Source of the DNA: GCA-2746795 sp964643965
GTDB lineage: Bacteria > Chloroflexota > Anaerolineae > Promineifilales > Promineifilaceae
Assembly (NCBI GenBank): GCA_964643965.1
Contig: CAZXVH010000175.1
Coordinates: forward strand, 1-6,024
Length of the DNA stretch: 6,024 bases
Direction of reading: 5' to 3'
In this document: positions 1-5,278 of the stretch, piece after piece
How positions within the stretch are numbered: position 1 is the stretch's first letter
Layout: every line of letters starts with the position of its first letter
Notes under the pieces: model-generated
The model's input: the letters and a program-made list of their open reading frames with translations, nothing else
Told to the model about the DNA's origin: nothing
Databases searched by the model: none
Translations under genes and position numbers: made by a program

Positions 1-2
1 TT

Positions 3-2069
3 ACCACTGCCATGCCGCTTCCGGCGCCAACGGCCACTTCGACCACGCTCAGTACAGACGTTATCCCCACAGCAACCATCATCCCCACCACGCCGCCAAC
101 CACCGCCACCGCCCGGCCGTTAGCCACCCCCCTCGACGCGCCGCCCTATGAATCCACCTTAGACGAGGGCATAGGTCAGCCCCTCATCGTCTGGGAGCAA
201 ACGGATGAATCCGGCGTCTGCCGCTGGGCGCGGTTGTATCGGGAATGGCTGGAAATAACGGCCTGTAACAGGGATGAGGGTGTTCTTTATCCGCTCTCTG
301 CTGACTGGCAGGCGGAACTGCTGCAACTTTCGTCCGACTACACCAGCTTTGTGGCAGATACCGCAGAAGGTCACATTCAGCTTTATGCCGCCGATGGCCT
401 CACCGCCTCGCCGCCGGAAGCCCGTTTAATCGCCTGGTGGGTGGCGCGGCTGGTGCAAGAAACGGAGAGCGGACAAACAGTGGATGTGACAACCCCCGTC
501 CTGACCTGGCAGCGCCAGCAAAACGAGCAGTGCCAACGGTTACACGTCACCCTCACCGGCACAGTCACCGCCTTTTCTTGTGACACAGAAACGGCCGTTG
601 AGTTGATGCAACGGCGTCTCACGCCCGAAAAACAAGGCCAACTTTTCGACTTTTATGATCGCCTGAGCCATGTACAGACCGACCAGTTCACCTTTGCCGG
701 ACAGGGCAGCGCCGCCCTCACCGCCGCCGATGAGCAAGCCATCGAGCGCTTTGCCGCAGGGCTGTTTGTGCCCATGAGCGTCAGCGCCGCCGCCGATGAG
801 GGCGTAGCAATCACGCCGGTAGCGCAAGCCGCCTACATTCGCTTTGCCAGTTGGTCGCCCGACGGCCGTTGGTTTGCTTTCTGGGATTCCACGATAGAGG
901 ATGTAGAGCGACAAATGCCCTTCCAAGATCCGCCAGGTACGCTCACCTTTATCAATGCCGAAACAGGAGAGTCGTGCCCCATGCCCCAGTTTGACAGCGA
1001 GGCGCAAGGCCAAACGATGACCTGGACGGCCGACAATCAGGCCGTTGTCTCTGTGGCGGACGAGAGCTGGCGCGGTCTGCCCTGCCAGCCTGATTCGTTT
1101 GTGACTGACGAGGCCGCGCCGCCTACCGCTACGCCAGACGCCGCCCTGTCTGCCAACGGCCGTTACCGCATCCAAACAGAGATCCTCGACGAAAACGTTG
1201 ACCCGATCTCGGTGCGGGCCACCCTGTTTGAGACGGCCAACGACCAGCCACTCTACACCATTGAGTGGCGATCTCAAAGCTATATTGACGGCTGCTGTTC
1301 TGGGCAATGGGTTAGCCCTTCGCAATATCTCATCCACGAAACGCTGGAACGGCCGTTGCTCATCGACGCTGAATTGGGGGTGCTGGACGTGGCACTCGAC
1401 ATCTTCCAGGCGCAGCCGCTATCCGCCACGCCCGATGTTTATTTCCGGCTTTACCACGCTTTGGCATTGCCCGCAGATGTCAGGGATCAGTTTCATCTCT
1501 TTCTGACGGTGCGCGGAAATTTGGGTGAAGATTTTCCTGCCATCCAGCTTTATCATGCTGAACACGGCCTTGTCGAAACACTGCCCGCAGGCTGGCAGTT
1601 GTGGAACATTTCAGAAACAGACGAATGGCTCTTCTTATATGAAGAAGTCGGCACAAACGTCTCTGCCTCTGGGCCGCGGGGCTACAGCCGCTATAATCTG
1701 TGGGCGCGTCGCCTGGAAGACGTGGGCTTGGAAAGCGTGGGCGGCCAGTGGCATCTCGTTGCGCCGGCGATGAATACCCTGTTCTGGAACGACGATCAAA
1801 GCGAAATCGCTTTTACGCAGAATGAAAAGACGGTCGTATGGCAAACGTTTCCGGAAGGGGAACCGCTTGGCCGCTGGTACAGCGACTATACCGCCAATCA
1901 ATACCATTTTTCAGCAAACGGCCGTTTCCTGGTGACGCTAGGCAGCATTCCCGGCTCGCTCGACCATGCCCTCTTTCTGTACGAACGTCCTGGGAGCGCG
2001 GGCAGCTTGCCCGCAAGCGGCGGACAAGCTGTCCGCGCTCCCAGATGCAAGGGAGTTAGAAATGAATAA
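3..2069 (+). CDS. Exported protein with duplicated Cys-pair domain and PD40/WD40-like beta-propeller repeats, 5' partial
   Basis: The frame is open to the left edge, so the gene probably starts upstream. The first in-window ATG (12) leads straight into a Thr/Pro-rich stretch (residues 1-45, counted from that Met), which is typical of the linker behind a signal peptide or lipobox rather than of a true N-terminus. Residues about 58-152 and 163-256 look like two copies of one domain. Each has an L-x-W motif (W61, W166), a Cys pair 15-16 residues apart (C70/C85 and C174/C190), and a closing A-x-x-A/E-R-F/L helix. From about residue 278 the pattern is beta-propeller-like: a classic WSPDGRW motif (W281 on), then weaker blades near W592 and N636 (SANGRFLV). 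These PD40/TolB-type repeats usually mediate protein or ligand binding outside the cytoplasm. Residues 660-685 are not native protein: a palindromic repeat at 1990-2044 encodes most of them. The stop overlaps the next start by 8 bases. The exact role is unknown; membership of a PD40-type family is fairly sure. Confidence -1.
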   Translation, partial: TTAMPLPAPTATSTTLSTDVIPTATIIPTTPPTTATARPLATPLDAPPYESTLDEGIGQPLIVWEQTDESGVCRWARLYREWLEITACNRDEGVLYPLSADWQAELLQLSSDYTSFVADTAEGHIQLYAADGLTASPPEARLIAWWVARLVQETESGQTVDVTTPVLTWQRQQNEQCQRLHVTLTGTVTAFSCDTETAVELMQRRLTPEKQGQLFDFYDRLSHVQTDQFTFAGQGSAALTAADEQAIERFAAGLFVPMSVSAAADEGVAITPVAQAAYIRFASWSPDGRWFAFWDSTIEDVERQMPFQDPPGTLTFINAETGESCPMPQFDSEAQGQTMTWTADNQAVVSVADESWRGLPCQPDSFVTDEAAPPTATPDAALSANGRYRIQTEILDENVDPISVRATLFETANDQPLYTIEWRSQSYIDGCCSGQWVSPSQYLIHETLERPLLIDAELGVLDVALDIFQAQPLSATPDVYFRLYHALALPADVRDQFHLFLTVRGNLGEDFPAIQLYHAEHGLVETLPAGWQLWNISETDEWLFLYEEVGTNVSASGPRGYSRYNLWARRLEDVGLESVGGQWHLVAPAMNTLFWNDDQSEIAFTQNEKTVVWQTFPEGEPLGRWYSDYTANQYHFSANGRFLVTLGSIPGSLDHALFLYERPGSAGSLPASGGQAVRAPRCKGVRNE
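1990..2044. repeat. 55-bp REP-like palindromic element with two internal hairpins
   Basis: The arms 1990-2014 and 2020-2044 are inverted repeats of 25 bp with 23 matches, separated by 5 bases. The ends CTGGGAGC and GCTCCCAG form an 8-bp outer stem. Each arm is also a perfect hairpin of its own with a 7-bp stem and 3-base loop: GCGGGCA/TGCCCGC (1998-2014) and GCGGACA/TGTCCGC (2020-2036). The two differences between the arms preserve pairing inside each small hairpin, so a three-stem, cloverleaf-like fold is favoured over one long stem. The element lies inside the reading frame of the first gene and ends 17 bases before the next start codon. It resembles dispersed palindromic (REP/MITE-like) units; its copy number in the genome cannot be seen here. 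Confidence 0.85.
2051..2055 (+). promoter_or_regulatory. Ribosome binding site for the gene starting at 2062
   Basis: GGGAG lies 6 bases before ATG 2062. It fixes this ATG as the start of the anchored protein, rather than the longer in-frame extension from 1966, which would run through the palindromic element. The site falls in the short stretch between the palindrome and the start codon, so folding of the palindrome could affect access to it. Confidence 0.6.
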
Positions 2070-2771
2070 GAAGAGAGAGCAAACAATCCTGATTATCGTT
2101 GGCATCGTGATAGCCATTGTTCTCATTTGTGGCGTGGGCAGCCTCTTTTTTGGCTTATTTGCCCTGCCCATAATGCCAATCTCCCCCGCTTATGTGACCG
2201 TGCTGCCGCTGAAGCCTGTTTTCGAGAAGGCAACCACGCCCACGCCCGTCACTCATGTCGAGGTGACGCGGCTGGGTACCACGGCCGAACCCAGTCCCAC
2301 ACCGGCCGTTTGCTCTCCGTTGCCAGAGGGCATGACTTTNNNNNNNNNNNNNNNNNNNNNNNNNNNNNNNNNNNNNNNNNNNNNNNNNNNNNNNNNNNNN
2401 NNNNNNNNNNNNNNNNNNNNNNNNNNNNNNNNNNNNNNNCCGAACCCAGTCCCACACCGGCCGTTTGCTCTCCGTTGCCAGAGGGCATGACTTTAGCCAT
2501 CACGCCTGGTCTGGATACGTATGGACAAACAACTATTACCATCGAACTAACCGGTCTGGAGCCTGGCGAAGAACTGCGCTTCATTTACAGTCAGGAAAAA
2601 CCAGATGGCGCGTTTACTATGGAAGAATGGGATTTAGGCGCGGTGGGGGAGAACGGCCGTTTTGCCCACACCACTCGTCTACCATTCTCTGCTAATGAGC
2701 CAGCATGGCAGATCAAAGTGCTTCACGCCTGGGGCGTAGCCTGCGCCGACATCACGCTGCCCAATCCTTAG
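2062..2771 (+). CDS. Membrane-anchored extracytoplasmic beta-sandwich-like protein, interrupted by an assembly gap
   Basis: The start is ATG 2062, with GGGAG upstream and an 8-base overlap with the previous stop. Residues 8-33 form one strong membrane helix. A Thr/Pro linker (58-82) follows, then a domain from C84 to the end that is rich in alternating beta-type segments (TTITIELTGLEPGEELRF) and has a second Cys near the C-terminus (GVACADI). The two Cys could form a disulfide outside the membrane. The sequence is broken by 100 N at 2340-2439, and 55 bases are repeated exactly on both sides. Removing the Ns and one copy (155 bases) joins the frames before and after the gap without any stop, giving 184 aa. 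As printed, the two halves are in different frames. I do not recognise a named family. The layout (anchor, linker, Ig-like domain) suggests a surface or periplasm-facing binding role, which is inference. Confidence 0.8.
2285..2339 (+). repeat. 55-bp exact direct repeat, copy 1 (left contig end)
   Basis: This stretch is identical base for base to 2440-2494 and ends exactly where the N run begins. An overlap of exactly 55 bases between the two sides of a gap matches a common de Bruijn k-mer length. It is best read as two contigs that share an end, not as a biological duplication. Confidence 0.9.
2340..2439. other. Assembly gap of 100 N, probably spurious
   Basis: Exactly 100 N is the usual placeholder for a gap of unknown length. 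Because both flanks carry the same 55 bases and collapsing them restores an open frame, the true gap length is probably minus 55, meaning the contigs overlap and no sequence is missing. Confidence 0.9.
2440..2494 (+). repeat. 55-bp exact direct repeat, copy 2 (right contig start)
   Basis: This copy is identical to 2285-2339 and begins at the first base after the N run. In the frame that continues to the stop at 2769-2771 it encodes the same residues as copy 1 (EPSPTPAVCSPLPEGMT). Confidence 0.9.
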
Positions 2772-2796
2772 GCAAGTCGGTGTAGAAGTTCAACTT

Positions 2797-2925
2797 TTGC
2801 TCGGCTGGTTCTCGTGGTATCTGCGGCAAAGATACGCCTGGTTATCGGCCGTTCCCGTGGGGCTGTTTCCCTTTGTCGTTACTTTTTACTTCACCTTATT
2901 TTTTACCAGCGGGTTTTGGGATTGA
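2797..2925 (+). CDS. Possible small hydrophobic membrane peptide or gene remnant
   Basis: Between the anchored protein and the 247-aa gene, one frame stays open from about 2743 to a TGA at 2923-2925. It encodes an aromatic, strongly hydrophobic stretch: a W/Y-rich part (LGWFSWYLRQRYAW), then a likely membrane helix (VGLFPFVVTFYFTLFF). The composition is that of a real membrane segment and unlike random frame shadow. No ATG or GTG is suitably placed; TTG 2797 would give 42 aa, and no good ribosome binding site precedes it. It could be a small protein with a rare start, or the tail of a decayed membrane gene. The presence of protein-like sequence is moderately supported; its expression is not. 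Confidence 0.35.
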   Translation: MLGWFSWYLRQRYAWLSAVPVGLFPFVVTFYFTLFFTSGFWD

Positions 2926-2946
2926 CTACCCAAGAAGGAAGGAATT

Positions 2947-3690
2947 ATGCATATTCAATCGAGATGGACGGTTGTTTTTCTCTTGCTGGCAGCGGCCGCG
3001 TTTGCCATCGTCGCCACAGGCAATTCTCTAACGGGATGGGCTTGGGCGGCGGGCGGGCTATGTCTGGTACTCGCCTTTCTATCTTTGGGCCAAACGCCTT
3101 CCCAAACATGGTTTGTGAATTGCAACTTTCCGCTGGCGCTCCAGTTTGGTGCTTACATAGGGCAACAAGAAGATTTTAAGGCGAACGAGGCGGCTGTTTC
3201 CAAAAATGAAGCGGAAACTGAATGGCGGCGACAGTATGAACTATGGCTAAAAAAGCCCTCAGGAGAGCAGGTAGACCAACAAGCGCAGCCTACAATATTA
3301 GATGCACCTGTTGATCCGCGCCCGTTTGGTTTTGATCCGCCTAACTTTGACGATCTGCATCAAACGCCCCACCTGCAAAAACTATGCCGACAGCATTGGC
3401 CCGCGTTTCATCAAATGTGGGGCGTCACGGGTGGCAGGAAATTGCAGTTGGCAGCACAGTTAAATGACAGCTTGCAACAGATAAGGCTTGATAAACTCAT
3501 GCGAAAGATACCTCGTAAACGGCCGTTTCAGTTGCAAATAGATTTCGTTTTATGGCCGGAAGATACCTTTCGGGAGCTGACCGATGATCATCTTATTCTG
3601 GGTATTCGTTTCCTGCAGCCAACCGAAAGAGCCGCTTTGCAGCAGATAATCATAGATCAGGTTAAAAAGGTGGTAGTGGCATATGAATAA
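2947..3690 (+). CDS. Unrecognised 247-aa protein with two N-terminal membrane helices
   Basis: ATG 2947 follows a strong AAGGAAGG (2935-2942). Residues 7-24 and 31-47 are two membrane helices joined by a short turn, so both ends would face the same side, probably the cytoplasm. The remainder (50-247) is soluble and mixed. It holds a charged helix-like segment (75-105, with ETEWRRQYELW), a Pro/Asp-rich linker (DPRPFGFDPPNFDD), a helical part rich in Gln and Leu (LQLAAQLNDSLQQIRLDKL), and a final beta-alpha-like stretch ending in a helix (QQIIIDQVKKVVVAYE). I recognise no catalytic motif or named family. The stop overlaps the start of the lipoprotein gene by 8 bases (ATGAATAA), the same junction as at 2062-2069. 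The two are therefore probably translated together, and the product may work with that lipoprotein at the membrane. Confidence 0.85.
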   Translation: MHIQSRWTVVFLLLAAAAFAIVATGNSLTGWAWAAGGLCLVLAFLSLGQTPSQTWFVNCNFPLALQFGAYIGQQEDFKANEAAVSKNEAETEWRRQYELWLKKPSGEQVDQQAQPTILDAPVDPRPFGFDPPNFDDLHQTPHLQKLCRQHWPAFHQMWGVTGGRKLQLAAQLNDSLQQIRLDKLMRKIPRKRPFQLQIDFVLWPEDTFRELTDDHLILGIRFLQPTERAALQQIIIDQVKKVVVAYE

Positions 3691-4030
3691 ACTCGTGATA
3701 GGAGTAACGGCCGTTTTCCTCATTTTTCTCACAGCCTGCACAGACCATCCAGCCTGGCGTGATGATTCTGATGTGCAGCAGGCCGAAGCGGCTTGCCATT
3801 CGCTGGATGAAGCGGAACGGTACGCATGTATTGAACAGCAGGCGGTAGCCAGCCTCAACCCAGATGTATGCCGCCTGGCTAATAAATTTATCGACGATAT
3901 GTGTTTGCAGATGGTCTATGAAGCGGCCGATGACCCGGCCATCTGTGAGCAACTTTACCTGGAAAGTGTTCGGCCGAACTGTGAAGCATTTTATGCCCGA
4001 AAAGGAGATTCTCATGATAAATACAAATGA
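3683..4030 (+). CDS. Small lipoprotein with three Cys-framed helical repeats
   Basis: ATG 3683 lies 9 bases after AAGGTGG. The N-terminus is a lipoprotein signal: K3, a hydrophobic stretch 4-16, and a lipobox LTAC with C19 as the lipidated residue. Asp at +2 (D21 follows T20) is not directly after the Cys. The mature part has six further Cys in a regular pattern: C38-x10-C49-x13-C63-x10-C74-x13-C88-x11-C100. This makes three units of about 25 residues, two of them with an Asn/Asp-Pro-Asp/Ala turn (NPDVC, DPAIC) and with helix-like residues between the Cys. Such units probably form short helical hairpins each pinned by a disulfide. The protein would sit on the outer face of the membrane. It overlaps the gene before it by 8 bases and the gene after it by 17. 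The repeat pattern is seen directly; function is unknown. Confidence 0.85.
   Translation: MNKLVIGVTAVFLIFLTACTDHPAWRDDSDVQQAEAACHSLDEAERYACIEQQAVASLNPDVCRLANKFIDDMCLQMVYEAADDPAICEQLYLESVRPNCEAFYARKGDSHDKYK
4002..4007 (+). promoter_or_regulatory. Ribosome binding site that sets the start at 4014
   Basis: AAGGAG is 6 bases before ATG 4014. It selects that ATG over the earlier in-frame ATG at 3864, which lies deep inside the lipoprotein gene and has no comparable site. Confidence 0.75.
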
Positions 4031-4244
4031 TATTCCCCTGGAAAAAGCTGTTTCTGCCAAAAAACCGGTTGGGCGCTATTTGCTGTTAGCCGTTTTGATC
4101 ATCCTGGCGATCTCGGCGGCGGCGTTGTTTAACTTTCTGCGTTACCACCCGGCATTGGGGGCGGCGCCCGGTTATACCATGCAACATGTGACGGATCCGG
4201 GCTGGCTAAACGGCCGTTTCTTTGATAGCTTAGTGATTGTCTAA
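4014..4244 (+). CDS. Single-span membrane protein of 76 aa, probably truncated at its C-terminus
   Basis: ATG 4014 is preceded by AAGGAG at good spacing and overlaps the lipoprotein gene by 17 bases, so it belongs to the same transcript. Residues 1-21 are polar with basic residues (K16, K17, R21), 22-42 form one membrane helix, and 43-73 would lie outside (YHPALGAAPGY, then TDPGWLNGRFFDS). The last residues and the TAA at 4242-4244 fall inside the left end of a foldback element that begins at 4229. The native C-terminus was therefore probably longer and has been replaced by VIV-stop. I do not recognise the family. Given its coupling to the two preceding genes it may be a partner of the lipoprotein, which is inference. 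Confidence 0.7.
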   Translation: MINTNDIPLEKAVSAKKPVGRYLLLAVLIILAISAAALFNFLRYHPALGAAPGYTMQHVTDPGWLNGRFFDSLVIV

Positions 4245-4326
4245 AAATTGAGTAGCGCAGATTGAACCAATCTTTAAGATTGGTTCAATCTACAAAACAG
4301 GAAGTAATATTTAGACAGTTACTTAG
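4229..4326. mobile_element. 98-bp MITE-like foldback element with terminal inverted repeats
   Basis: The ends 4229-4245 (CTTAGTGATTGTCTAAA) and 4310-4326 are imperfect inverted repeats with 14 of 17 matches. CTTAG also occurs as a direct repeat at both ends (4229-4233, 4322-4326), so it may be a 5-bp target duplication, with the terminal repeats proper being 4234-4245 and 4310-4321. A long perfect palindrome sits almost exactly in the middle. No transposase is encoded. The element supplies the stop of the 76-aa gene on its left and abuts the citrate synthase remnant on its right, so it marks an insertion or deletion junction. I do not assign it to an IS family. Confidence 0.65.
4259..4291. 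repeat. 33-bp perfect palindrome in the foldback element
   Basis: AGATTGAACCAATCTT is followed by one T and then its exact reverse complement (16-bp arms). No T-tract follows, so it is a poor rho-independent terminator. The central TTTAA is shared with another long palindrome at 5197-5227. Confidence 0.9.
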
Positions 4327-4532
4327 TACAAACCAGGACGCAATCTACAAACGAATGTAGAATTCTTTACGGCGCTGCTGCTGCATGGGCTGGGTCTCAG
4401 CACCCAACTGTTCACGCCAACCTTTGCCGTAGGCCGGGTGGCTGGCTGGGTCACTGCTTTAAACAAATGGAAAACGGCCGTTTGATACGGCCATCGTCGA
4501 TTTATGTGGGGGAAACTGATCTGAAGTGGTAA
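4327..4532 (+). pseudogene. Citrate synthase C-terminal remnant with frameshift
   Basis: Translating from 4327 gives a citrate synthase C-terminal signature: TNVEFF (the active-site segment), then LLLHGLGL and FTPTFAVGRVAGW, ending at 4449. The frame then breaks. A second frame from 4452 reads HCFKQME and NGRLIRPSSIYVG to a TAA at 4530-4532, which is the normal family ending (A-H-x-x-E-Q ... RLIRPRxxYVG). Between the W codon and the H codon only 2 bases remain where the family has two residues, so about 4 bases are missing. The acidic residue in NVEF is Glu; some actinobacterial/chloroflexal citrate synthases naturally have Glu where others have the catalytic Asp. About 300 N-terminal residues are absent, including both active-site His, so this cannot make an enzyme. 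Its left edge coincides with the end of the foldback element. Family assignment is confident; 2-methylcitrate synthase is the close alternative. Confidence 0.82.
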
Positions 4533-4533
4533 A

Positions 4534-4596
4534 AGTTGCAAAGTTGCAAGGTGGCATGTATCCCTGCAACCTTGCAACTCTGCAACTTTGCAACCT
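4534..4596 (+). repeat. Octamer repeats forming a hairpin before the methyltransferase gene
   Basis: Positions 4565-4596 are four tandem octamers of the form TGCAACYY. Positions 4535-4550 are two octamers of the reverse complement (GTTGCAAA, GTTGCAAG). The segment 4534-4551 can pair with 4570-4587 over 18 bp with one mismatch, leaving an 18-base loop. Because the repeats are in register every 8 bases, the left arm can slip to other pairings. The structure ends just before the AAGGAG (4599-4604) of the next gene, so it may be an upstream terminator, a 5'-UTR element or a simple repeat. Confidence 0.75.
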
Positions 4597-4609
4597 TTAA
4601 GGAGTTTTC

Positions 4610-5188
4610 ATGTTTCATACAATTTCTCAAGCGATGTTAGCGCGGATGCGCTATTTGGAAGAACGGGATGTACGTGACCGGCAGGACGGTACAGATCATT
4701 GGCAGCGGCTGCGCCAGATTCCAGCGGAGACGGGCCGATTTTTGGCTTTGATGGCGGCGAATGGAGGAAACGGCCGTTATCTGGAAATTGGCGCCAGCGC
4801 GGGCTACTCAACCATGTGGCTCTCGTTGGCAAATAAACCGCTCACGACATTTGAACTGCTGCCGGAAAAAGCAGCGCTGGCCCAGGAAACCTTCACTCAG
4901 GCTGGTATTGCCGATAACGTTTCCCTTATTCAGGGAGACGCCCGCGATTATTTGTCTGACATTGAAGAGGTGGCCTTTTGTTTTTTAGATGCGGAGAAAG
5001 ATATATACCAGGATTGTTATGATCTGCTTGTACCGCGCCTGATCAGCGGCGGACTTTTCATTGCCGACAATGCCACCAGCCATGAAGAAGCGCTGCGGCC
5101 GTTTATCGAACGGGTGTTGGCCGACGAGCGGGTGGATGCGCTGGTGGTTCCCATTGGCAAAGGGTTACTGGTGGTGCGAAAGATATGA
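4610..5188 (+). CDS. SAM-dependent O-methyltransferase, family 3 (COMT/CCoAOMT-like)
   Basis: ATG 4610 follows AAGGAG with 5 bases between. At 192 aa it is close to the usual length of small bacterial family 3 O-methyltransferases, and it looks complete. A helical N-terminal part (1-50) is followed by a Rossmann-type core. Motif I for SAM binding is LEIGASAGYS (58-67). The acidic end of the second strand is FE (E82), GD is at 109-110, and FLDAEK (125-130) supplies a metal-ligand Asp (D127). IADN (D153, N154) supplies the other typical divalent-metal ligands. In this family the enzyme moves a methyl group from SAM to a hydroxyl, often on a catechol-like substrate, in the cytoplasm. The actual substrate is unknown. 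The gene seems to stand alone between the octamer hairpin upstream and a long palindrome downstream. Confidence 0.9.
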   Translation: MFHTISQAMLARMRYLEERDVRDRQDGTDHWQRLRQIPAETGRFLALMAANGGNGRYLEIGASAGYSTMWLSLANKPLTTFELLPEKAALAQETFTQAGIADNVSLIQGDARDYLSDIEEVAFCFLDAEKDIYQDCYDLLVPRLISGGLFIADNATSHEEALRPFIERVLADERVDALVVPIGKGLLVVRKI

Positions 5189-5196
5189 CGGACTTT

Positions 5197-5227
5197 GGTG
5201 CGACGCACTTTTAAAGTGCGTCGCACC
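5197..5227. repeat. 31-bp perfect palindrome
   Basis: GGTGCGACGCACTTT is followed by one T and its exact reverse complement (15-bp arms). It lies 9 bases after the methyltransferase stop, where a terminator might be expected, but no T-tract follows. Its design (long perfect arms, TTTTAAA centre, one unpaired base) matches the palindrome at 4259-4291 although the arm sequences differ, so both may be dispersed genomic repeats. Confidence 0.9.
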
Positions 5228-5278
5228 TGAATTGCCTCTAAAGACGACAAAATCCTTGTTCCCCTCTAAAATTCCCCC

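Noticed and set aside
540..1337. Long antisense open frame of 265 codons
   Set aside because: It is the complement of the propeller gene. Its composition (Arg/Gly-rich, no domain) fits a shadow frame in GC-rich sequence, and no ribosome binding site supports it.
2125..2136. Lipobox at Cys 23 of the anchored protein
   Set aside because: The preceding residues (VLI before Cys) lack the small residue normally needed at -1, and the hydrophobic stretch continues well past the Cys, so a plain membrane anchor is more likely.
2814..3179. Open frame of 121 codons starting before the 247-aa gene
   Set aside because: It overlaps the 247-aa gene in another frame, has no Shine-Dalgarno and lacks protein-like features; the 2947 start has a strong site.
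3864..4013. Longer N-terminus for the 76-aa protein from ATG 3864
   Set aside because: This part is a frame shadow of the lipoprotein gene. AAGGAG at 4002-4007 places the start at 4014.
4259..4291. Palindrome as a rho-independent terminator
   Set aside because: No T-tract follows on either strand and the stem is AT-rich; its place in the middle of a foldback element explains it better.
4357..4365. Glu in NVEF of the citrate synthase remnant as an inactivating mutation
   Set aside because: Some citrate synthases of this type naturally carry Glu at this place. The loss of function is shown by the missing N-terminal part and the frameshift instead.
4565..4596. Tandem octamers as a CRISPR array
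   Set aside because: The units are 8 bases and directly adjacent, with no spacers or cas genes.
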